Assembly: GCA_033032865.1 (NCBI GenBank)
Contig: JAWHQI010000258.1
Span: forward strand, 3,782,001-3,846,000
DNA length: 64,000 nucleotides
Reading direction: 5' to 3'
Source: Dactylorhiza incarnata
Taxonomy: Eukaryota > Streptophyta > Magnoliopsida > Asparagales > Orchidaceae
The notes under the pieces: generated by a model
What the model was told of the DNA's origin: nothing
The model's input: only the letters and a program-made list of their open reading frames with translations
Databases searched by the model: none
Translations under genes and position numbers: made by a program
Shown: one piece after another, positions 33,295-43,056 of the stretch
Layout of the letters: the number at the start of each line of letters is the position of its first letter
Position numbering within the stretch: position 1 is the first letter of the stretch

Positions 33295-33532
33295 CAATCA
33301 AAATCCTAACCTAATCCTTTCCCCGATTTCACCTCCTTTCTAGATCATTGGCACGACGTACTATGACCGTAGAGAGACGTGCCTCTTCCTCCTCAACCCC
33401 GACTCGCTGCTTCCGGGTAAGGCTCTTTCTATCTACATTTAGGCCCCCGGCCAACCCCTCACTCTTCTGTGAGGCTGTACACAGTGCCCGATCCCCCGCC
33501 TTCCTCTCCCTCCCCTAGCCAGATCTCGTTGA
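33295..33532 (+). pseudogene. Partial genomic duplicate of the Hikeshi/OPI10-like gene
   Basis: Matches the last part of the intron and first half of exon 2 of the 23062-23726 gene: AAATCCTAACCTAATNCTTTC, then GTACTATGA, TCTTCCTCCTCAAC, CCGGGTAAGGC and CACAGTGCCCG blocks. It carries intron sequence, so it arose by DNA duplication rather than from a spliced RNA. A TAG replaces a codon near 33438 and small indels shift the frame. Exon 1 and the C-terminal half are missing. Same orientation as the parent, about 10 kb downstream. Confidence 0.85.
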
Positions 33533-33539
33533 AGTAGCT

Positions 33540-34439
33540 GATTGTCATGGACTTGTCTCTTTACAAGCTCCCGTGCAGTCTTAGTCCTCTTTGCCACTCC
33601 GCGTAGTCTAGCTAAGTCAGCCTCTTGCAAAAGATCATGTTGGTGACGAAGAGAAGAGTGAAGACACAACTCAAGAGTAAACTCACAAGTCATGAAGGGA
33701 ACTCTAAAGAACTTTATTGCTTATCCAAAACTTGAATGCTTACAAATGAGAGGGTCTTCCCCTTTTATAGGCTCCAAAGAATTTTTCCTCCAAACTATGA
33801 CATGAATCATTCATCTTATTTCAGAATGTTCTCATGAAACAACTCTAGAATTCTTCATCATCTTTTATGTCTCTCCTTATGTAGGTCTTCAAGACTCCAG
33901 ATTTCTCTAGAATTTTTCCAGGGCTAACACCAAAGATGGTGAACTGTGACATGATGCTACAGAGTTGTCGTCGGCTGTTAATACCGACGCAACGAGAAGG
34001 ATTGAGTTATTTTTGTTCTTTTGCCCTCAAAATCTCTCTGTTTTGTTCTCTTTAAGTTCGCTTCATTCAATGAAAGTTTGAGTGCTCTGTGTTTCTTTGA
34101 TATTCGTGCACGTCGGAGTTTCAGGATCTCAAATGCATTGCCATAAGGTGACACAACTTTCTTAGGACATTGATTACTATGGGTGGAACTATTCATGGAC
34201 ACACCCAGGCAAGTGCTCGGGTCCAATTTTTGTGAAAAAAATAGACTTATCCATTAAATTTGAATATATTATATTAAAGAGATATGAACAAAAACAACAT
34301 CGCAATGAGAAAAAATTGTGGCGAATTGAACTTGCATATCATTTTTTAATTTATTTTCGTGTAGCGCAATTTCCATCATCCTCAATAGCGCACTTGTGTT
34401 TGATTGAATACGCTCGGCGACGACCTATGCTTGCTTGGC
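33540..34439 (-). other. LTR-like sequence and spacer, no gene seen
   Basis: On the minus strand a promoter-like GGAGCCTATAAAAGGGG (about 33770) and surrounding sequence look like a retrotransposon LTR/U5, but no partner LTR or coding part was found. The rest is unassigned; two minus-strand ORFs lack recognisable domains. Confidence 0.35.
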
Positions 34440-34524
34440 CTTCTTAACAGGATAAGCAAAGACCTTCTTGAGAAGATAAGCTTAAGCAATTACTGAAAAC
34501 CCTTAACATGGCAAACAATTGTCT
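34440..34524. repeat. 85-bp direct repeat, left copy
   Basis: CTTCTTAACAGGATAAGCAA to CAATTGTCT; repeated at 35768-35852 with about four differences. Confidence 0.85.
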
Positions 34525-35767
34525 GTTGGAGTTTCTGAGGTGATCTCAAAGCAATCAACAGTTAGTCTTACTGCCAACACAATATGAGCCTATATGGTCG
34601 CACATAAAAGAGTTTGGAGAAGTTGGAGAAAAGATTGTGTTGGCCTTACTCATATTGGATATGAGTGGAGGACCAATCCTATGACTGTTCGGAATTGAAT
34701 TGAGAATGTCTTAAATGGGGGAAACAAGTACTATTGATGAATCGTCTAAATGATTTAAACGAATTCTATAGGACTTGGTAAATTCGGTGAAAATCTTTCG
34801 ACGAAAGGATTTATATCGACGAATTCGTTTAAAGGGTTTAAACGAAACTATGTCAATTCGTCTATTCGAATTCGTCTAAATTGTTTAGTCGAATTTCGTC
34901 TAAAGTGTTTAGTCGAATTTCGTCTAAAGTGTTTAGTCAAATATGACAATTCGTCGAAAGTCTTTAGTCGAATATGATAATTCGTCGAAAGTGTTTAGTC
35001 GAAATTATCTGTTCGAATTCGTCTAAAGCGTTTAGTCGAATTTAAGATAATTCATCGAAAGTGTTTAGTCGAATATGATAATTCGTCTAAAGTGTTTAGT
35101 CGAAATTATCTGTTCGAATTCGTCTAAATCGTTTAGTCGAATTTAAGACAATACGTCTAAAGTGTTTAGTCGAATATGATAATTCGTCCAAAGCGTTTAG
35201 TCTAATTATTATGCATTCGACGAATTTAAATCTGGCAGAATTGTTCTGTTTTTCCTCTAGTCTGCAGATAGCCTATTTTTATGTCTTGCGTATAAAAGGG
35301 GACGAGATTAGGTCAAAGCAAGATCGATCCTTTTCGCGATTTCTGAAGAGCCGAAGACGGAAGTGTTCCGATCGCTCTCGCTCTGTCCGCCGACCTCATC
35401 GCCGCCGACTGTCGCCGCCTCCCCTTTAACAGACCTAGCAGTTCGTGGGGACGCAGAGGGCTGTTCTTCTCCGACCCATTCATTGTGCGACAAGGCATTG
35501 TGGTTCTCCTTCCTTGTGTGGAACTCTGAAGAGAAGCCGATACATTTCGGTGCTTGGAACTCGAAGTTTGTCTACAGAATTTCTTCTTGGAGCATCTTGG
35601 TTGAGTATTGACTCAATCCCGCAAAGGTATATCACATTTTGTTTTGCTAATCTCTTGATTCATGAAATCCGCAAGATCCTTACTCTTTGGGCTGTTCTTG
35701 TTATTTTTTCCGCTGCACATATTTGATATGCTTTTATCATTATGAATGGTATATAGAAAACACAACA
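34524..35767 (+). mobile_element. Solo-LTR-like block with U3 tandem repeats
   Basis: Runs from TGTTGGAG to ACACAACA (TGTT...AACA ends, LTR style). It contains an array of TTTAGTCGAA-type repeats in the presumed U3 and a TATA box (GTATAAAAGGGG, about 35290). A transcribed-looking GC-rich R/U5 follows. No gag or pol adjoins it. Its edges coincide with the inner edges of an 85-bp direct repeat rather than a 5-bp duplication. ORFs within are not convincing genes. Confidence 0.55.
34745..35215. repeat. TTTAGTCGAA minisatellite-like array
   Basis: About eleven copies of (G/T)TGTTTAGTCGAA separated by ATTCGTCTAAAG, with a longer unit of about 100 bp visible twice near 35000-35200. Each unit is itself partly palindromic (TTCGTCTAAA / TTTAGTCGAA). 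Confidence 0.85.
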
Positions 35768-35852
35768 CTTCTTAACAGGATAAGCAAAGGCCTTCTTGAG
35801 AAGATAAGCTTAAGCAATTAATGAAAACCCTTAACATGGCAACCAATTGTCT
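35768..35852. repeat. 85-bp direct repeat, right copy
   Basis: Second copy of the repeat at 34440-34524, in the same orientation, immediately after the LTR-like block. Confidence 0.85.
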
Positions 35853-36275
35853 AAGTGGGCTGAAAAGTGGTTTAAGCATTGAGCGTATGGTTTCTACATC
35901 TTTAACTACTATATATAAGAAGTTTTCTTTAATGCAACATTCAAAATTGTCAAATATATCCTCGTTCTTTTACTCCAATGACTTAACGTGTATTATAAAA
36001 AAATAGAAATTCATAAAATATAATGACTATTTGTGTGATTACATCATAACCCTATAATAAAAATAATGATGAAAATTCATAAAATCCAAAAGCTTTTTAG
36101 TAGACCTCATAGACCTACTATGGTAGGTTATCATTAGACTTATAAAAACTAATTTCGTAATATAATGACTTACTTTAAAATGATTTTTTGTTAAATTATA
36201 AATGTTTTTGAAAAAAATAATTATAAAATATTGATGTATATTTTTTACGATCATTTTGAGTACTCATATGTGTAT
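35853..36275. other. AT-rich spacer, no gene seen
   Basis: Very AT-rich sequence with stops in all frames. Confidence 0.5.
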
Positions 36276-36405
36276 GTTGCGGGCGAAGCCAGTCGTCGCC
36301 GGCCGGGTACTGTCGTATGCAGGCACAGTCGGCTCGAATGCGGGCGCAGCCTGCTAAGAGTTAGCGAGCCCGGGCGAAGCCCGCCCGCCCGGGCGGAGCT
36401 GCTCA
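36276..36405. repeat. GC-rich palindromic patch, possibly a Helitron end
   Basis: Repeated GCGGGCGAAGCC/GGGCGAAGCCCG palindromes in AT-rich surroundings recall the GC-rich hairpins near some plant Helitron ends, but no clear TC...CTRR boundaries were found. Confidence 0.3.
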
Positions 36406-37735
36406 TATTTAGATAAAACAAGTCTCAGCCTGGAGGTTCAAATAGACTCCAAATGGCGCAAACGCATGGCTCCACCGACACATTTGGTGCGGCACGGCTC
36501 CAGCAAATGCCGTCGGTTGGGCAGCCGCGAATAACCGACCGAATAACAACACTCTAGAGCAAACAAGTCGGAGCGGTTTTGGTTAAAATTGGGCTGGCAC
36601 AATAATTTGATTGGAATTGAATATAATTCCGGGGTACAAATTGTCAGCATTTGGTCTGATATTTATTCGGAGTGTACGCAATCAAACATTTTAATCATTT
36701 CATTTGATGTTGATGTATATACCAACAGACTGAACGAAAGGGCATTAGAGTAAATTTATCTTTAAAAATTTTAAGCTCTTACACGTGATATTTTGTTGCT
36801 AACGTATTCTCCGGAATTTTATTTTTCTCAAATTATTATTTTTTCTAAATATAATTAAATATCATTTATCAAGATAATATTCAATTACATAGAGAGAGAC
36901 ACCTGTTTGGTTCAAAGGTTTTGGGCCTGAGAATTGGTTTTGTTTTAAATAATCAAAACCGTCTTTCGGTTCATAGTTTTTGAGGGTTGGATTTGGAATT
37001 GGGCAAAAACTAGGGCTTTCATTTTACCCTAAGTCCAATTTCTGTCCAAAAGCTCAGTTTTTCGCCCGCAAGTTGTCCCTGCGATTCCTCTCGCCGCGCT
37101 TCCTCCTCTCGCCGCGCCTCCTCTTGGAATCTCGCCGCCGACGGTAAGTAGCGTTGTTCTTCATCTTCTTCCTCACCATCTTCCTCGCCATCTGTTGTAC
37201 ATTTTCATGTCCATCTTTGTTCGGCAGAGGTGATTTGGGAGAAAGGACGGGAGAAAAAAATACCTAGGACTGCTATTAGAAGGGAGTAAAGTTGATTTTA
37301 ATGTGTTTTTTTTTCGGGTTTTTTCGTGTTAAATAAGGACTGCTTATATAAATTCCCTATAAGAAACATGAGATTTAATTATAAATACGTTGAGCATATC
37401 ACTTATAAGCTGGAACATTGTGGCCCGCGTATAACTCTTAAAAGAGAAAAAAATGAATTCGATGTATAATTGTGTTGATAATTAAATTATTTTATTTCTA
37501 TTTAAATAAAATAATTAATTAGCCACTGTGGAAGCGCAATAACATTAAACATTAAGCAATGAAGAAATATGTTGTCAGGTATAGTTGAACATACTTACAA
37601 CAATGATGATGTAGGCTTATTAGAGTGGTGAGTTGCAACTTTGATGTAGGCTTATATTCTAACAAGCCTCTTAAATCTAAATTAAATAGCTGTTGCTGTC
37701 TGAATAGAACTCTTGGAAAAAGCCGCCCCAAACAG
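36406..37735. other. Mostly non-coding; possible orphan first exon near 37040-37143
   Basis: A C/T-rich block (about 37060-37140) ends in a good donor context (CGACGGTAAGTAG). It looks like the 5' UTR exon of a plant gene, but no coding exon follows before the MITE at 37739. Otherwise nothing recognised. Confidence 0.3.
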
Positions 37736-37738
37736 AGC

Positions 37739-37890
37739 CTTAGGCTACGTGGCATGGTGGCGGCGGTCGTGAACGCGGTGGTTATAAACCTTCGTTCGTG
37801 ACCGTCCAATCTCACCTAAGGAACTCTAGCCGTTTCTATGTTCAAAACTAGCGTTTTTGTTCTTGGTGGTCGTCATAACCATTGTCATGC
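37739..37890 (+). mobile_element. Tourist-like MITE, copy 5 (truncated), abutting another TIR
   Basis: Starts TTA then GGCTACGTGGC, then the family blocks GGTGGCGGCGGTCGTGAACG and TCTATGTTCAAAAC. The right part is missing where the next element begins. Immediately left of the shared TTA is CCCAAACAGAGCC, the right terminus of another Tourist-like element. Confidence 0.6.
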
Positions 37891-38394
37891 AGGGGTGCAA
37901 CTCGGATCTGTTCGGTTTGGTTCCACCCAAAATCAAGAACCGAACCATATAAATTCGAGTCCAAACTTTTGGAACCGGAACCGGTTCACGTGCCTAAAGT
38001 ATAGAACCGGTTCCGAACCGTTTGCTTCGGTTCGGTTATCAGTTCTACATGTCTCAAATAATTAAAAAAATGACTGTAAACAACTCATGATTCTTTATAA
38101 TACAAGTACAAATGTCTCAAAATAATTGAATCATAACTTTCTATAATATTGAAATCATACAACTATACGTACAATAAATATTTTCCTTAGCCATACGACT
38201 ATATTCTTAATTATTCTCACATATTTAGTCATACAACTATAACCGTTGGCTTAAAATATTTTTTTTAGCATTAATGTTCGGTTCTCAGGTCGATTATGAG
38301 TACTCGACCCTTGAAATCAGAAATCAAACCGAATAGTTCCGGAACCTATTTGAAACCGACCAAAATCATACATAATGTCGATTAAGCCCCCCTG
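37891..38394. mobile_element. Probable hAT-like non-autonomous element
   Basis: Starts CAGGGGTGCAACTCGG and ends ...AAGCCCCCCTG, with GGTTCGGTT / AACCGAACC subterminal repeats at both sides. This is typical of plant hAT-derived MITEs. An 8-bp duplication was not found, so the ends are uncertain. Confidence 0.5.
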
Positions 38395-38886
38395 CAGATT
38401 GCTGCAGCTCACAGGGGGGGATTCACATGAAGTCTCACATCATTACGCTTTAAGAGAGCCTTTTCGACCGCCCGCCATACATGGTACAGGTGGAGGGTAA
38501 AGAAGTCAACCGCCTGGTCCGCCTCAACTGACCTACACGCCGGTGTACGCGTGGACGCCGGGAAGAACACGAGCGGCGCTGCAAACTAGCGTTTCGCCAT
38601 TTCTTTATAAATTCCCTTCCTCCCAGCTGCTGCTTCTTCCTGACGTAGCGTTTTGTAGCTCATCTCCCGACTGCAATCCGGAAAGGGGAATTCTGGTCGG
38701 CGCCTCTCCTCCGCGCTGGTGTCATGATGAACATCAGCGCCGTATAAAGCGAATGGAGTTCGCCTCTCTTACCTTCACTCCCTTTTAAGAGGATCTCATT
38801 GTTTCGTTTTATTTTTTTCCGTCTTTTGGTTTTGTTGGTGGAATCCTTGGGATTGGAAATCTAGGACTTTATTGGCGCTGAGGAGG
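38395..38886 (+). promoter_or_regulatory. Putative promoter and 5' UTR of the CTR1-like gene
   Basis: A TATA-like TTTATAAATT at 38604-38613, then a C/T-rich leader. Two short upstream ORFs occur, beginning at the ATGs near 38724 and 38753. The gene's candidate start follows at 38887. TSS not determinable from sequence alone. Confidence 0.45.
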
Positions 38887-40253
38887 ATGCACGAATCAAG
38901 AGATGAGGTACGCCGGAATGTGTGATTGAACGCCGAACGGCGTTTATTAACGGCGCATCGATTCCCTGTGCGATTATTTTGTCTCTCTGCTTTCTTTTTG
39001 TTCACGAGCTCAAGATTCAGCTGATCTTGATTGGATGTTCCGGCACGTTCATCAAGCACGAGGTCCATCCGCTGCTGCCTGGGGATGAGGGCCGCCGTTT
39101 ACCGGAATTGGAGGTGTCGGTGTTTTCGGAGATGATCGATGGGCATGGCCGGCCGCCTCGGCCACAACAGCTCCGAACGCTGTCGAGCGGCGGGGGGAGT
39201 AGTAGTAGCTTTGAGGTGAACATCTTCTCTGGAGCGACGGCAGATGGTATGTGGAAGACGACGGATGATGAGAATATGCATGCTTTGGAAAGGGATTGTG
39301 AGCTGAGTGAAGGGCTTTCTCCGAATTGGGCGCCGAAGGCAAGGGAGAGCTACTATCTCCAGCTTGCTCTGGTGAACAGACTGGCATCGCAGGCATTCTT
39401 CGCGGTTCAGCCTTATTTCTCTCAGGAGACAGCAATGAAGATTGATGACCTATCCTCTGATAGCACAACCGTGTCTTACCGCCTCTGGGTATGTTCTTTC
39501 TTTTGAACAATGGAATTGTGAACTGTAATAATGAGATTTACGACAGTGAATGTTTTTTTTGTTAATGAGTTGTTCGATATCTGTGGAGTCACACTGGATA
39601 GTAGAACCATCAGCTGTGACACCGATCAACTACATGATTTTATCTATGAGTCGACTTTGCATATTTTTTTCTCAAGAAAATATGTATGCTAGCGTTCTAG
39701 TTTTAAAGATGTCAAAATTATTTTCAGGTCGATGGATGCTTATCTTTCTCTGATAGAATAATGGACGGCTTCTATAATATTATGGGAATGAACTCGTTTT
39801 TATGGGCATTGTGCAATGATTCATATGATGGGAGAAGTATGCCTAGTTTGGCAGCTCTAGAGGCCATTGAGCCTAGTAAATCTTCAATGGAGGTTGTGGT
39901 TATTAACAGAGATGGAGATTCTGACCTCAAGGTGCTCGAGAAAAAGGCATTAGAATATTATTCTGCATCTGGGAATTCATTAAAGCTAGTGGAACAACTT
40001 GCTAGTCTTGTTTCTCTGTCTATGGGGTTAGGGTTATTTTCTTCTATTCATGATCTCTCTTGTTCTTTCCTTTTCTTTTGGAATTTATTTACATTTCTTA
40101 TTTTGCAGTGGTGCCTTCAAAACAGAGCCTGGAGAACTTCATCAACTATGGAACATATGTACTAAAGAGCTGAAGAGATGTCAACAACGTATAGTTATTC
40201 CTATTGGCAGCCTCTCTTTTGGACTCTGTAGGCACCGTGCCATCCTTTTCAAA
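38887..40253 (+). CDS. CTR1/EDR1-domain Raf-like MAPKKK gene, 5' exons
   Basis: Proposed exons: a short first exon 38887-38907 (MHESRDE, uncertain), then 39009-39488, 39728-40026 and 40109-40253, with GT/AG borders and phases that fit. They encode the EDR1 domain of CTR1-type kinases. Markers are ESYYLQLALVNRLASQAF, then RLW-VDGCLSFSDRIMDGFY, MPSLAALEAIEPS, EVVVINRDGDSDLK, VEQLASLVSLSMGG, and IVIPIGSLSFGLCRHRAILFK. CTR1 of Arabidopsis is a negative regulator of ethylene signalling acting with ER receptors; EDR1-type relatives act in defence and senescence. This copy is closer to CTR1 in the CRHRA region, but exact orthology is open. The exon ending at 40253 joins in frame with 57019-57134. 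The alternative start at 38922 would read through the first intron and is less likely. Confidence 0.8.
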
Positions 40254-40640
40254 GTAAGCAACCATTATTTGGTACTACTTACGTCGCTTGTCATTCGACT
40301 GTCTAATCTCCAAATTAAAACAATAATATCTTATTTGTGTCCTTAAAATTATTTGTTATAATCCGATGGAAGCAATGTTTATTTTTACTAAAACTCTTGA
40401 CTTCAATTGTAACAACCTGTTTAGACCGCCACAATTAAATGCATTTAGCTTCTTACTTAATATTAAAGATAACTTCTAAATTATCATTAAATTTTTTTAT
40501 GGGGAATAGAGTTTTAAAATTTTTTACTATGAGTGCACAGAAAATTAAGTCTAATTCCTAAGCATCCAAGATACCAACCAAAATTAAAACAATCACAGAA
40601 TAATAAAAATGGACAAGAGACAATCACAAAAAATGCACAA
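40254..40640. other. Start of the large CTR1-like intron
   Basis: GTAAGC donor at 40254. TTGTAACAACC at about 40408 resembles a Gypsy LTR edge but is unpaired. No gene seen. Confidence 0.4.
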
Positions 40641-41827
40641 CACATAAGACACAAAAGCTATAGTGGTTCCCCAAAATCTGGGTAGTCTACTCTTCTACCA
40701 CCTTGGTAGGAATACACTATCACAGTGCCCGAGTCTTTTGATAAGGAGACTCTTAGAATCACTGAGTCTTTTGATAAGGAGACCCTTAGAACCAGAGACT
40801 GAGTCTTTTGATAAGGAGACTCTTAGAACCAAACCAGATTTTTTGATAAGGAGATCTTGAACCAAACTAGATCTTTTGATAAGGAGATTTTGAACCAAAC
40901 CAGATCTTGAACTTAGACTGAATCCGTTGAAGAGGGATTCTTAAAACTCTTTACTCAGTTTACAGAAATGAGAATTAAAGTAAGAAGAAGAAGATGAAGT
41001 GTAATCTTCTGATTTGAATCATCTTTCAGCAGCCACTGAGGATTCCAGGCACTAAGTGTTCTGGATCCTTTATCAAATGATGAATCATTGCTTAGAAGAA
41101 GATGCAAGGATTATAAGCACTGATCCAGTCTTTTAGATTGATCTCTGTATCTTTGGTTAGCTCCTTTCAGAGATGGAGGAAGAAGAAACTTTCTGCAACT
41201 TGTGGAAGAAGAACTGCTGTACAGAAATCTGTCGGGTAGAGTCAGAGAGAGAGAGAGAGCAGCAAACTCCTTCAATCCCATTTGAATTCTTTGTGTATAT
41301 AATTTACTGTTAATTACTTTCTCTTCTGATCGACTCTTCAATTGGAAAGTATAGAATGAGAATTGTAACTTTCTATCTATGTCTGTTGACAATCCGTCAA
41401 TATCTTTAATATATTTCCAATTATATCACCTTTGAGTCTCTAATGCATTTCTTTCTTTATATCCTGTTGCGACCCGTTAAAATTCAAATGATTTCCATAT
41501 ATATATGGTCTGTTATAATCTTTTGGATCAATTCCAAGGAGTATTCATTCTTGGACTGTATTCGACGTTGTGTCGAATGCCTTTTGACTTCATATCGACG
41601 CACCTTCGAATTCCATTAGAAGCTACATCGAGATCTGCTCCAGAAAACCTCCACTTTGAATTAAACTCTGTTTTCGACGTTGCGTCGATTCCTTATCGAC
41701 GTATCCGTCGAGATAAAGAATGTAGTCTTCAAATTCTGACTTCTGCGTGGAATACCATTCAATGTTGCGCCGACTTCCAATGAAGCGTCGACTGCCAGTC
41801 CGAGTTAACTTTACTTTTATTCGAAGT
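40641..41827 (-). mobile_element. Decayed LTR-like sequence with tandem repeats (split by the Copia insertion)
   Basis: Includes five or so copies of TTTTGATAAGGAGA(C/T)T (about 40735-40900) and repeated CGACG(T/C)TGCGTCGA-type motifs (about 41560-41800). The same motif type resumes after the Copia at 51333-51380 and runs to TTTTCCTAACA at 51557. The likely reading is an older minus-strand LTR interrupted by the 41828-51332 Copia. Confidence 0.45.
41823..41827. repeat. Copia target-site duplication, left copy (GAAGT)
   Basis: GAAGT, repeated at 51333-51337 after the 3' LTR. Confidence 0.9.
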
Positions 41828-43034
41828 TGTTGAAAATGTTGAAGTGGAAATTTTGTGGAGCCTTTGGATCTGGGCGGTCTGGGAAGAGGTCGGGCGGTCT
41901 GGTGTGACCGCACGACCTGTCGATCTGTTTTGCGGTCTGGCTTGTCTTAGCCTAGCCGCAGTCTCCTGGCATGACCGCTGGTATCTATCCAAGGCGGCTG
42001 AAGGTGAGGCCGCGCGGTCTGTCTGTGACAGGCGTGGCGGGCTGACTTTCTCAAAGCTGTGCCGGTCTGGTGTGACCGCACAGGTTGGTCCAGTCTTTCC
42101 GGAATCCGGTCTGATGACTGTCCGAGGTTTCTGGTGGTGTTCGCGGACTAAGGATCTTAGTCGCGCGGTCTCTGTTCGCGGTCTCAGGAGGAGGCTGGTA
42201 TGCGAACAGGTGTTCGTGGTCTTGTGGCTAATAGGCAGTGTTTGAGGTCTCGAGCAAACACTGGTTATGGGCGGCTTCTTGGCGGTCTGGCGATTTCTCT
42301 GTGGAGGCGCGATCTGACTGAGGGAGTGGCGATCTCCCGCGGTCTGGGGTGAAGCCGGCGAGCTCATCAAATGAAGCAGAAAGAACTGTTGCTGATCGCG
42401 CGGGTTGACCGGTCTGGTCGCGCGATTTGAAGGTGGTGATCCTATCTCATAAGGCGGTGACTGGATCAGGTCCCACGCCTATAAATAGGAGTCACTATAA
42501 CAGCAAATTACAACATACCAAGTGTAAGCTGAGTTTATCCTAATTCCTACGGTCTGTATTATTGTGACCGGGCGGTCTGCTGATTGAACTTTTCTTGTGC
42601 AGCTTCTGCGGATAGTGCGATCTGCAGCGATCACCTCTTCCTCTGAAAGTGTTCGGGCGGTCTGCGGCTTGCAGTGTGGGTTGCTGGAGTTCGGGAGATT
42701 CAGTAGAGTTCGAAAGGAGGGCACGATCTGCTCAGCGGTCTGAGGTGGTGTTCTGTAACCGGCAGTGTGGTGCGGTTAGGCAGGTTGTTGAGATCGGCAA
42801 GGAGACCGTGCGGTCTGGAGCGGTCTCATTCTTCCTTCAAGTTTTTTGTATTTTCCTCTTTGGTTTTATATGCTGGCGAAATCATGTCTCGCCAAGCATA
42901 CCTCATCCTGTAATGAAGTTTATGCTATCAATAAAGATTACTTGTTTGCCTCCATTTGTTTCTGGTTGTTTGGCTTGAATCTCTAAGTTGCACGTTTCCT
43001 GCTCACTCCATAAAGATCTACAAAAAATTTCACA
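41828..43034 (+). repeat. 5' LTR of the intronic Copia (about 1.2 kb)
   Basis: TGTTGAAAATG to AATTTCACA. TATA box CCTATAAATAGG near 42479; AATAAAG near 42931. GCGGTCTG recurs about ten times. Differs from the 3' LTR at a few percent of positions by eye, so it is older than the 27.6 kb Copia. Confidence 0.92.
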
Positions 43035-43048
43035 TGGTATCAGAGGTA

Positions 43049-43056
43049 GGTTGGAG
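43049..43056. repeat. hAT target-site duplication, left copy (GGTTGGAG)
   Basis: Eight bases repeated at 45978-45985; 8 bp is the hAT hallmark. Confidence 0.88.

Noticed and set aside
38922..39008. Upstream start at 38922 for the CTR1-like gene
   Set aside because: The residues before 39009 look like intron read-through (T-rich tract, acceptor at 39007-39008); kept only as an alternative.
41759..42370. 203-codon minus-strand ORF
   Set aside because: Antisense of the Copia LTR; the second LTR does not keep the frame intact.
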